Source of the DNA: Chromera velia
Taxonomy: Eukaryota; Sar; Chromeraceae
DNA: 47,256 bases
Direction: 5' to 3'
Assembly (NCBI GenBank): GCA_018398765.1
Contig: JAHBMJ010005113.1
Span: 1 to 47,256, forward strand
The position numbers and the translations under genes are program-made. Under the pieces are notes generated by a model that was not told the origin of the DNA, did not search any database, and saw nothing but the letters and a program-made list of their open reading frames with translations. Below are positions 32,762 to 43,416 of the stretch, in pieces. Position 1 is the stretch's first letter. The number at the start of each line of letters is the position of its first letter.

Positions 32762-33322
32762 CTACATCACGCTAAGTTCTAGTCGATCGATTAGTCTTGT
32801 ACACTTCAGTTGTCCATGAGGATGAGTGCACTGCTGAATCCCCCCATCTCTCCCCCTTCGCCTGAGTGGCCTATTCAAATTCAAATACAAAATATTTGCT
32901 GTGGTATTTCATGCACCAAAAACTTGGCAAAAAGCTTGCTAAAAGAACTAGAAAGAATTATAATTCAATACCGATTTTTAAGGCATATATATATTATTTG
33001 CGAGATGTGAATTGAAATGGTTCATTAAAGCCGGTGAGCCACCTTTTTGGGCTCTGCCGAACCCTGGTAGCCCATATAGTATGAAGCAGCCTGAATCGAC
33101 AAGTGAAGAAGACAAATAGTCTAGTAAATCGTTCTTTGTGATCGGTTGTTCTTCATTGTCTGAACCCAATAGCTACTGACAGCATACTGACACCAAAAAG
33201 ATGGTTTACACTGTACTTCGAGCTGGAGTCTCTTAGACCATAGCTTGTTGATGACCTTACAAAGCGAGTTGCCAGGCGAATCGTCATAATGAAGCTTCTA
33301 TTCATCATGTTCTGTTCCATAA
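32762..33322. other. Intergenic, 3' flank of the Iojap-like gene
   Basis: No gene recognised; AT-rich. It should contain the polyadenylation region of the minus-strand gene that ends at 33323. Confidence 0.4.
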
Positions 33323-34067
33323 TCACGTCTCCTCTGCCGTGTATTGCGTGCCGTCGTCCGCAGTCGTTGCGTCCTCATAGTCTCCCGCCAGCTCCTGCAG
33401 CTTCCTCCACCTAGACTCCCCGAGAGAGGGGACAACGGAAGGGGCCGTCGCGTTCCGGTAGAGAAAAGGAGGGGGCTCCCCCGGAAGGTAGTCGAAGTAC
33501 CCCGGAAAGTCCGCAGAGCCGTTGTGCTCGTGGGGCCTCATCCAAAGTTCTTCCAAACTGCACAGAATTGACCAGCAGAAGGAAGAAAACGTGCACGAAA
33601 AGGTATCCACACTCACGGAGAGAGAGAGAGAAACAGACAGACTGACTATCGGACTGAACGAATCAGAACCAACACGCAAAGAATAAATCCAACACGCATT
33701 GAACGAAGCACGCACTCACTTGTACGCCTGTCTGGCTCTAGAAGTCAGAAGGTGCACGAGCAGAGGACCACAATGGGCGATGTGCCACTCCTGTGCGTCA
33801 GACCCGTAACACCTAGGGTCCAGGTGGGGGATTTCGGTTTCCGTGAAGATGCGCTTCATCATCCGACCGAGGCGCCTGCAAACTCACGCGCACAAATCGA
33901 TCAGCAAGGAGAAAGAACAAAGCGCCTCACATGGAGGTGGATTCAATGAGAGAAAAAAAAGGGAAGACTTGAAACCTCCCTCCAAAACTCAGCGAAGGGC
34001 TTACAGAATGGTCCACATACGGATTTGTAGAATATCTGATTTACGTCACTGTCACTTCTTCTGCTGT

Positions 34068-34155
<88 letters not shown>

Positions 34156-34179
34156 CGTGCGTGTGTGTGTGTGTGTGTG

Positions 34180-34210
<31 letters not shown>

Positions 34211-34548
34211 TGGCATCTCATTTATTTTAAAGCAAGGAGATCTCTCCCTGCACGGAAGGAAGCGTCTCTCTCCCAAACAAAGACATGCACAAACAACGTC
34301 ATAGCGCGAATGGTTTCCTGCAGGACTCAACCACCACATACAGAAGGCTGCACAAGATAGAAGCTCTCTCTCTCTTTCCACTGATCGATCAATGCCCCAT
34401 GCACTCACTCACTCACTTGCAGTGCTTTGGAGTCTGTCCAGTAGCAACCACCGCGTAACGACCGAGGTCTCTTCTGCCGCAGTCCTCCAAATTCACAACC
34501 ACCACATCCATCGCACGCTCCTGCAACCTCACACGCATGCACACACAC

Positions 34549-34587
<39 letters not shown>

Positions 34588-37193
34588 TACATGAACACGC
34601 GTACGCACACGTACACGTGCACGTACGTACGTGTACATGAAAACACACGTACGCACACGCACACGCACATGCACACACACGTACGAACGCACCCACGCAC
34701 GGACGGACAAATATGCACATGAATACACAGGTCTGCGCACACATATTAGCATGCTCGGCAGCACAAGCACATACACGTGCGTGCGACTCTGTTTCTGGAC
34801 TGGGCACGCATGCACGCAGAGAGAGGGAAAGACGCGGATTCATGCAGACACGGACACACCAACATGCAAAAAGTCCCCCCCACAGCTAGACGGATGCTCA
34901 CCCACCCATTCTCTCTCTGTCCCCTCTAGTCCCCCCATACATACAGTGGCACGCACGCACCTGTTCAAGAATTCTGAGGACTTGGTCGACTGAGGGGACT
35001 TTGCCCTTCTGGAGCTGGACGGTCTCTCTGCACACACGGAGGGAGGGAGGGAGTTGGGGAGTGCAGGAGTAGAAAGGGGAATGACAACTGAGGCCGGGCC
35101 AGCCTGACCTCCTGTCTGCATGCAAGTGTTTCCCTCCTGAATCTATCTGCACTTCTGACTGTTCGACTGCTGAATAGTCAGTCAGTTGAATTCTCTCTCT
35201 CTGCATGATCATTGGGGTCTTGCGACAACCTATTGATGCCTCGTGGCAGGCAGCAGGGCAGGCAGGCAGGGCGACTGTACTTTTTTTTGTGTATAGTCTT
35301 CTTCCTTCTATCTGCTCCTCGAATTCATGCAAGGAACTCGATCGAACATCGTGAATGGAAGGAAAGAAGGAACGATCAGAGGGAGGCGAGAAGGACGGAG
35401 TGAGGACTAAATAGCAAAACAGTACAGAAAAAGATGAGAGACTGCGAGACGACCACTCACTCCCACTAGGCGACAGACCGACGACCGACCTAGGCACTTC
35501 CCTGTTGACATTCCCAAAGTCCCACAGGTGGTCCCTCGAGGGCCTCACCACAGGCTCCCTCGTGCGGCTCCACTCCTCGCACACTTCCTCTTCTGCTGAC
35601 CTCTCGCTGTACTTTTCGCTGTAATACCTGTGGAAAGCCCCCGTGGAAAGACAATACATACCACACACACATCCTACCGTAATGCATTCATCGACTGAAA
35701 TGATGTGGACCGGCCACGCACGGGGCAGACTGGAAGGAGAAGACAAGCGGGAGGAGAAACAAATGTGTAACAATGTCTTTTGCTGAGTGCGTGCCGTTTG
35801 AATCCTTCTCGTTTCTGCAAAGGAGAGGGAAAAAGGCCCCGTGCAATTGTTTCTTGCTTCCTTCATTTTCTTTTCCAATGGCTGACTTCATCGCACGCTG
35901 TAGGAGGACGTTCTTGTTCTCTTTGTAAAACTTTTGCGCAGGTGTGAGGCCGTCGTCTTCCTCCTCCTCCTCCTCATCCTCATTCAAGGTCCCTTTCCCT
36001 TGTTGCCTGTCTGAAGAGGATGCCGTCTCCTCGTCCCCCTCTCCCTCTGAAGAATCCTCATCATCACTCCAGATCCTCTCTTCACTCTCATTCTCAATCC
36101 GGTTCTCTCTACCTTCCCCCGAACCAGAAGAGGAAGAGAAAGACTGTCCTAACCACCCCCCCTCATATTCTCTTCTTCCTCCGTCACTCTTTTCCACCAA
36201 CTCTTTATTATTTCGATCCTCTGCCCCTTTCCCTTTCCCTTCACGCAAACGAACAACAAAGTCCACAGAAGAAGAAGACGAAGAATCAGAAGAAACACCC
36301 AATGTGTTACTTACAACCCCCACAGAAGACTCATTTTCGTCCTTTTCTCTTTCACATCCCTCCTCATCCCCGTTCCGTTTCTCCTCTCTTCTTGCTCTTG
36401 TCTTCATCCCTCCCCGCATCTCGGAACCCCCCTCACTCCCCCACGGTCTCTCCGAAACAACCGAGGGGGGTGCGAAGGCCTCCACTGCATTGCGCACCTC
36501 CGCATGCAGCTCCGGGCGGGTTTTTGGAGGTCCAAACCAGACACTCCCCGTTCCTGCCTCCTCATCTTCTTCCTCAAAATCTTCATACACGCCCCCTCCC
36601 CGTTTCTGGAAGGCACGGAACTCTTCCGGGTCCACCCCCAAGACCTCACGGCCTTCCCCATCCCGCCCTAAACTTGCCACCAGAGGGGGAAGAGGGCCAG
36701 GAGGAGTCATTGACACCCCCGAAGGATGATCAAACGGTCTATGGGCACCTCTGTCTTCCGCAGGGCGCATGCCTGGTCCGAGGTCTATGACTTCAGGACC
36801 CCACTCAACATCGGCCCCTTCCTCAATATCCACCTCTCCTTCCTCTTCCAATCCCTCTCCCTCCCCGTCTACATCTTCCATTTCGGCAGCTGTGTACACA
36901 TGATGACTAGCCCTCTGTCCTCGCTCACTGTAGCGACTCCCGTATTCCGCCTTCCCTTGTTTCTCTTCCACCTCCACGTGCCTTCCTTCCCGCCGTCTCG
37001 TCTCCTCTTCTATCCGCTCAAAGAGCAAAGTTGAATCTGAACGAACGCTGTCCGCCTTTGAATGAGACGACGAAGAAGTGGAAGAAAAGAGACGGCACCT
37101 CACGGCAGATGGGCATGTCTGCGATGGCCAGACAGGTCCATTCGGTTGCTTCAAAGCCAGGGACTGGAGGAGACGGCGCGCAGATCTTTGCAT
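33323..37193 (-). CDS. RsfS/Iojap family ribosome factor (MALSU1-like) with long acidic extension
   Basis: Six minus-strand exons, 37193-35887, 35627-35490, 35027-34961, 34520-34417, 33875-33720 and 33557-33323, join in phase to 668 residues. The last ~200 contain the RsfS/Iojap fold: [37 protein letters not shown], the hallmark [20 protein letters not shown], then QAYNLEELW. The family binds large-subunit protein L14 and keeps ribosomal subunits apart during assembly or starvation. The N-terminus ([19 protein letters not shown], later [12 protein letters not shown]) is basic, Ser/Arg-rich and lacks a hydrophobic signal, so I infer mitochondrial import. Residues ~60-430 are Glu/Asp/Ser-rich and probably disordered; typical family members are 100-250 residues. 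Introns 4 and 5 hold long (AC)n and (TG)n runs. Confidence 0.9.
34070..34210 (+). repeat. (TG)n microsatellite in an Iojap-gene intron
   Basis: About 140 bases of nearly pure TG/GT with a few GC interruptions, inside the intron between 33876 and 34416. The Val/Cys or Thr/His reading frames across it are artefacts of the repeat. Confidence 0.97.
34531..34720 (+). repeat. (AC)n/(ACGT-rich) microsatellite in an Iojap-gene intron
   Basis: Compound ACAC, ACGC and ACGTACGT runs inside the intron between 34521 and 34960. On the gene strand it reads as (GT)n. With the (TG)n tract in the next intron, both dinucleotide strands appear in one transcript and could pair. Confidence 0.9.
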
Positions 37194-37827
37194 CGAATTC
37201 GTGCACCCCGTTTTTATGAGCAACGGCGTGGAATAGGTACTCCCACCGATCCATGCAGTGACCAGCTGCACACAGTCACGGTAGTGTTCTTGCACAATCA
37301 TGCAATCCTGAGGTATAACGATGTCGATGGCATTCCAGCTATACAGCCCCCGGAAAGCGTAGCGGGGGATGGCCCCGGATAACGGGGGGACACATGGGGG
37401 ACACATGCATGGGGGACACTTAGAGAAAAACATGCATGCAGCATGCATGCAGCTCAACACAAGGACTCATGCAAAATTCTGTATTGCAACACATTGCAAC
37501 ATGTGTAACTTACACTCTAAGGACGACTTGTTCTCTTCGTGACATTTCGTGACCCGATCTGCATGACCCAATGTCTGCCATGATTTCCATCCCATGATGG
37601 ATTTTAGAAGAAGGAGTGCAAAGCTGAATGAACAACGCTCTTCTTCTTGAATCGTTCATTCTCGCTACTTCAGTCTGTGACAACTTGACGGTGCTCAGTC
37701 TGATCTAAAGAGACACTCCCCCCACCCCTGCATCAGACTGGTTGACACTCTCACTTCGTCGCTTAGTCACTGTAGAGAGGTGCGTAGAGGAATACGCCGA
37801 AAGGAATCCAACTCGGCCGATCGAGCC
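37194..37827. promoter_or_regulatory. Divergent intergenic region between the Iojap-like and coiled-coil genes
   Basis: Only 634 bases separate the two start codons, so both promoters must lie here or overlap. It holds the semi-palindrome CCCCCGGAAAGCGTAGCGGG (37347-37366), three GGGGGACAC copies (37384-37418), GCATGC-rich DNA and a short CAACA pair (37486-37505). No TATA box is obvious. The first half resembles dispersed repeat sequence. Confidence 0.5.
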
Positions 37828-38766
37828 ATGGCCTCCAACAAGGTGAGAGACTATCAGAAACGTCTGGACTGAGACCTCCAGACTCCCTTCCTTCTGTTCC
37901 CTCTCGATCGATCAATCAGTCAAGCGTGCATGCCTTCTTTTCCCTGCATGCTGACGGGCTTGCCCACTTTCTCTCCTGATGAGAAGCCACGGCCCCCCCG
38001 TCAATTTGCGCCTCTTGTCGCTTGCCTCCCGCTCCCTTCCTGCTCCTCCGTCTCCTTCTCTGCCCCCCTCCAAGCTCTTCTTCCTCCTTCCCAGACAGTC
38101 CTTCTCCGCTACGTATTCCTCGAAGGCCTCTCCTCGCATGGTCCCCTTCCTCCTCCAGTCAGATTACGTGAACCTGCTTGCTTTATTCTCTTTCGCATGA
38201 GGAGCTGTCTCCCCTTCTCGTCACATCTCATTCTCGCTCAGTTTTTAAGCTCCACTTCTCTCTCTGCCCTCTGACCTGCCCTGTCTGTCAGCACCTTCTT
38301 GTGCCTTCCCATGGCTGGCATCTTCCAACTTCCATCCCTTCCCCCTGGGGGTGCTCCCACCCTCCCACCGACGCACCCCCTCTCTTTCCCTTTCCTTCCC
38401 TTCTGTTCCCCCCTCCCTGTGGTGCAGTCCGATGGGGGCAGCTCCTCCGACTCCTCCTTTGACGTCGCCAACCTAGATGAACTTCTCAAAGGTTCGGCCG
38501 AATATTCGCTCATCTGAATTTAATGCGACGCTCTGTATTGCATTGTACTGCAGTGTGGCGTGCTGAATAAACAAGTTCCGCGCGCATTGTGTGAACATCC
38601 CCGCTCTCTTTGATCACGTCTGACATGCCATATGGCACCATGCTGTTTTGCAACCCACCCGAAAACTGCCCCTCAGCAAAAGCTGCTATTGGAATGCACA
38701 CATTCAACTTCGGTTTCACGAGTGAGGAGTGATCATTGGCAGGAACCTTGTGGCAGATTGTTTCCT

Positions 38767-38808
<42 letters not shown>

Positions 38809-41800
38809 ACACACGCAGCCTCTCAACACCTTGCATGCACTTGCAGCATTGTGCTATTCACTGTTCACTTCTTTGCTTTCCTTTCCTTTTTGTTTTCCCT
38901 CCTGCGTGTGTGCAGACACAGAGCCGCTCAAGACCGCGTCCTCACCCTCCATGATCGAGTCTCTCCATGCGGAGCCGCGGCGTCCTTCCGCAGGAGCAGC
39001 ACCTCAGCAGACCGCCGCTGCCGTCCCTGTAGCAGCGGCAGCGGGAGGGCCGAGAACGCCAACGGAGTCCCACACACAGGGAACAGCGCCGCCGCGCCAG
39101 AAACAGACGGAGCCTCAGCACAACCATCAGACGCCGTCGGTGGAACAGAGGAGGGACTCAAGTGAGCTGCCTGCCTCCGCATATCCACATGTGTTTTTGT
39201 ATTATATCACGTGCAATAAGATCGAAGGAACTCAGTTCTCCCACAGACAGTCTGCTTGCTTCTTTCCTTCGTTCCTCACTTCCCTCCTTCCGTCCTTCTG
39301 CTGAAATGTGCGCCAGCAATGGGCACCATGTGTGACGAGGATGTGAAACCCATGTATGCACACGGATCTATTTTCCTCTGCCTGCAGAAGTCGGAGCACC
39401 CCTGGCGTCCCCCTCTCAACCCAACCCGGCCCCCCCCCAAAGAGAGGCCCAGGGCCTCACGAGTTCAGACAACACCCTCCAGGCAAAAGGAGACAGGAGG
39501 TCCGGGGTGGCCTCTCCCGCCCCCACAAATTCTCCCAGGCTCACCAACACGACTCAACTACAGCATAACCCGCCTTCTTCGGCGCCAGGAGCCCCCTCTG
39601 CTCCAGCCGAAATGCTCCCTCAGCAGCAGACCAACCAAGGCGACGCCCATGTGAGACCAGCAGAAGAAAACGTGTCAAGGCGTCCGAGTCTGAAGGCGGA
39701 GCAGGCAAAACCGCCCCCCCACACGCCAGCAGATGCCCCGTCTCCGTCCCCCCCCTATGACAAGACGATTGAAGACGACAAAAGCCTTCAGAACGGTCAC
39801 TCCACATACACCGCAGCAGCAGTGAACCAAACTCAGGGTGAGACGCCACAAGATCTCCCGACAGCAGGGGACCCGGAGCTGCATCTGACTGGTCAAAGCC
39901 GCAGAAACTCAGGTGTGAGTTCCTCTGCACGCAAAGTGGGAGCTGCACCTCCTGCAGGTCAGGCAGCCCCCCCCGTCTCCCGCATTCGCCCTTCCTTCTC
40001 TGGAAACAATTTGGAAGGGGGAGGTGAGAATCGTCTTCTTTCCTCCGGAATAGCAACAGGCGGGGGGGGACTTCTGCATGTCGGAGGTGGGTCTCGGGGG
40101 GGAGTCGGCGGTGTTCGGAGTGGCAGCAGCGCCTCCCTACCCCTCCCCTTGTCAGAGGGTGTATCCGCCTCGCCCCCCTCCGCAGAGGTCCTCCGACTTC
40201 GTGGGGGGCCGTCATCCTCCGGGGGTGCGGGGGGACAGGTGAGGGTCCTCTCTGCGCCGTCAATCGTCCCGACTATCCTTCTGCCTGCTGGTCCAAATCG
40301 AACACCACAGGGAGAGGGAGAGGGTGGAGGCGTCTCTGTTTCTCCAGACGAAACGGCGGGAAAGGAGAAAGACGAACAGGGGCGGTTGGAAGGGGGACAG
40401 CCCGGCGGCATGGCAGATGTCCCCGGAAAGACCGCAGAATTTGGTGCCCCCCAAAAAGAAGTCTCCCCGGAGACCCAAAGCGACCTTCCAGGCCCGAGCT
40501 CTGCCCACCCAAACGTCCATGCTCCCGATGGGGTTCCTTTGACGCTAAGTTCCCTCTCCTCTGCTGGACCCTCTTCAGGAGAACAACCCGCCAAGGCCAT
40601 CATTGGCATCACCCCTGCACCTCCCCCCCAGAGTCGGGATGGGGTACCCCTGCAGTCTGCACAAGAGTTCGGTGTGCAGGGTGCAGCGGGGGACGGCGTG
40701 ACTGTCGTGATGTCTCTGACCTCCTCTGCGTCTGCCTCTGCGTCTGGTGTGACGTCAGGTCTGTCTTCCTCCTCTTCAGGAGGGAACGTGGCGAGTGAGG
40801 ACACGCAGGGGGGAGGACGCACGGCACGTGACCTCGCTCTGCTCACTCCAGGCGGGATGTCATCTGCTCACACTCACACACACGGGGGGACTGTCACACC
40901 CAGTATGGCAGGCGGCCCTCTGCGCACCACGACTGCCGTTCGTCCTGTAGGCGGGGGAGGGGGTGTGAAGGTGATACGGCCTGCCTCTGCAGCTGCCCCG
41001 TCTGGGGGGGGCACGGGGGCAGTGCATCCCCATCCCCCTGTGATGTCGTCTGTCTCTTCTTCGTCCTCAGCGACTGACTCTTCTTCTTCCTCCTCCTCCG
41101 CAATGCGCGTGAGACGGAGTGAGAACTCGTCTTCAGTGTCCTCCTCGCGCCCCCAGCAGACGGCTGTGCGGGTGATTAGTGGGGGGAGTGACAGTCTGGA
41201 GGCGACATCCTCGGGGGGAAGCACAGAAAGGCCCGTGTGTCCCGTCACGAACGGACCGAAGGACTCCGCACAGCAGCAGTCTGCTGATGCGATGCTCAAT
41301 GCAGAGCTCCTCAGCGCGCCCCCTGTGGCAGCAGCGTCGGGTGGGGCACGAAGCTGGGTGAGTGCCTCGAATGACCGTGCTCCTCTGCCAGCGGAGGGGA
41401 AGGGGAAGGAAAAGGAGACGACAACGGAAATTTGCTCTGGGCATCAAGCAGAAGGGGAAGCAAAGAAGGGCCGTCGTCGCAGTTCTGGAGGGGGCGGGAG
41501 AGGCCTGCATGAGAGTTCGAAGAAGCAGGAGGAGGAGAACCAGAACGAGAAGAAAGTGGGAGGGGAAGAGGAAGGGGGGGGGGAGACTAGGGCTGTTGTA
41601 GAGACAGAGAAGGACGAACAGAATATGATTCTAGGGGATCTCCGGGGTCTCTTTCTGGACATTGCAGAGGAGTTGAGGAAGGGAGTGGGGCCTTCTGCTG
41701 AAGGACAGGAAGGGGCACAGGGTACCAGAGGTGGGGGTGTGGGGGCTGCACATCCAATTAGGGTGAGTGCCGCTACAAGATGAAGTGACCGCCCTCCCTC

Positions 41801-42328
41801 TTCTTGCTCGTCCGTTTGCCTTCCTGTGCTCATTATCGTCGGGGTAATCCACTCCACGAAGCGGGAGGAAAGAGAGAGATTGTGTTCACACGACCCTTGG
41901 TTTGTCGTTGATCGCCGCCGTCCGCTTTTTCTTGCGCATTTCCATTTTTGTTTCTGTCTCTTCACGGAGCTGATGGCTCTCTCAATTGGTGTGAGATTCT
42001 TGCGTGTTGGCACTTGAATTCACACTCTCTCTGTGTGTTATTTTTGTCTCTTCCCCGTCTGTCTGTCTGTCTGTCTGTCTGCAGATGGTCCGGTCCATGG
42101 CTCTGGCACTCTCGGTTTTCAGCGGCAGACTTCAGGTGCGTCTGTGAGTTCAGAAGTGCATGGGGAGGGGAGAGCGCATCTATCTTCTAGGCATTCTGCA
42201 TTCTTCTCTCCAAACGCTGCTCTGCATGCTTCTCTCCAAACGCTGCTCGAAAACATCGCACAGATGAACTGAAATGGAACGAGATCTTCGCCTCTGTTTG
42301 CTTTTTGCAAACTGCCGACACTGACCCC

Positions 42329-42364
<36 letters not shown>

Positions 42365-43352
42365 CTATGATTGTGTGCGTTTTGCCTCGATCCTTCTGCA
42401 GGCTGCCCAGGAACAGATCGCCCACCTCTCCGTGGAGCGTGGGGAGAGAGAGAGGATTGCGAGAGCCCTAGAGAGGCAGAAAGAGGCCAACCGTCTGCGG
42501 GTAGCGGCAGCAGAGAGAAGGGCAATAGAAGCGGAGGCGGCAGCTCGAAGGGGCGAGAGGTCAGCATATTTTTCTGCTTCTTCCTTCCTTCCTTCTTTCC
42601 TTTTCTTCTCTCTCTCTCTCTCTTTCTCTCTCTGTCTCTCTGTCTCTCTCTCCCTCTCTCTCTCTCTGTGTGTGTGTAGACTCTTCTCTCGTCACGTGCA
42701 ACCCTGCCAGTCTTTAACAGCCGACTTTGGACTCTCTGCTTGCAGATATCGTGAGGCTTTCATGCAATGCGCCGTGTTGGAGGAGGAGAAACGAAGCATT
42801 TTGGAGGAGACTGAACGACTACAGACAGAGAACAAAACTCTCAAAACGGCCTTGGAGGAAGTCAGTCAGTGTACAAGCGGAAATGGAACATGGATCAAAA
42901 GCTTTCTTTCTTCGTGTTCTTTCTTTCTTCACCGGCTTCTTCCATTTGTTCTCTATTTTCTCTTTGTTCCCTTCGTTCCTGACGCTCCCCCCTCATCTTT
43001 CTTCTTTTCTTGCACTGCGCCATGCTCTTTCTGTTCGAAGAAAGTATGGAAGAAGCTTGAAAGTTCGAATTTATTTTCACATCTTTTTCAGCTGGCATAG
43101 TTTGTGGCACCTCTTCTTGTGCGCAGAGCCAGCGGGAGGTGTCTGCTCTCTCTGAAACGGTCAGCCGCGCTCCGGTCCACTTCTTTCTTTTCTCGGGTGT
43201 CCGACTCCTGTCTCTGTGTTCGCACAGAAGTCCGGTATTCTCGTGTACGCACACGGTTCCGTTGCGTCGTCGGGTGGTTTTCTCCCTTCGCTTCTCAATA
43301 GAAAGCACTCATTTTCTCATGTGACCCTTCGTTTCCTTTTTGCTTGATGGCG

Positions 43353-43416
<64 letters not shown>

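Noticed and set aside
34052-34640. Val/Cys- and Thr/His-repeat proteins across the dinucleotide tracts
   Set aside because: They are produced by (TG)n/(AC)n inside introns of the Iojap-like gene.
35944-36790. Two long plus-strand Ser/Pro-rich frames
   Set aside because: They are antisense to the acidic first exon of the Iojap-like gene, whose frame has a presequence and joins in phase to the conserved domain.
37194-37460. Extension of the Iojap-like first exon upstream to 37460
   Set aside because: The frame is open, but the extra 89 residues come from repeat-like DNA (Cys/Pro-rich), have no ATG at 37460, and would bury the clear presequence starting at ATG 37193.
39541-40846. Long minus-strand frames opposite exon 4 of the coiled-coil gene
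   Set aside because: GC-rich low-complexity DNA leaves several frames open. The plus frame joins in phase to coiled-coil exons on both sides.
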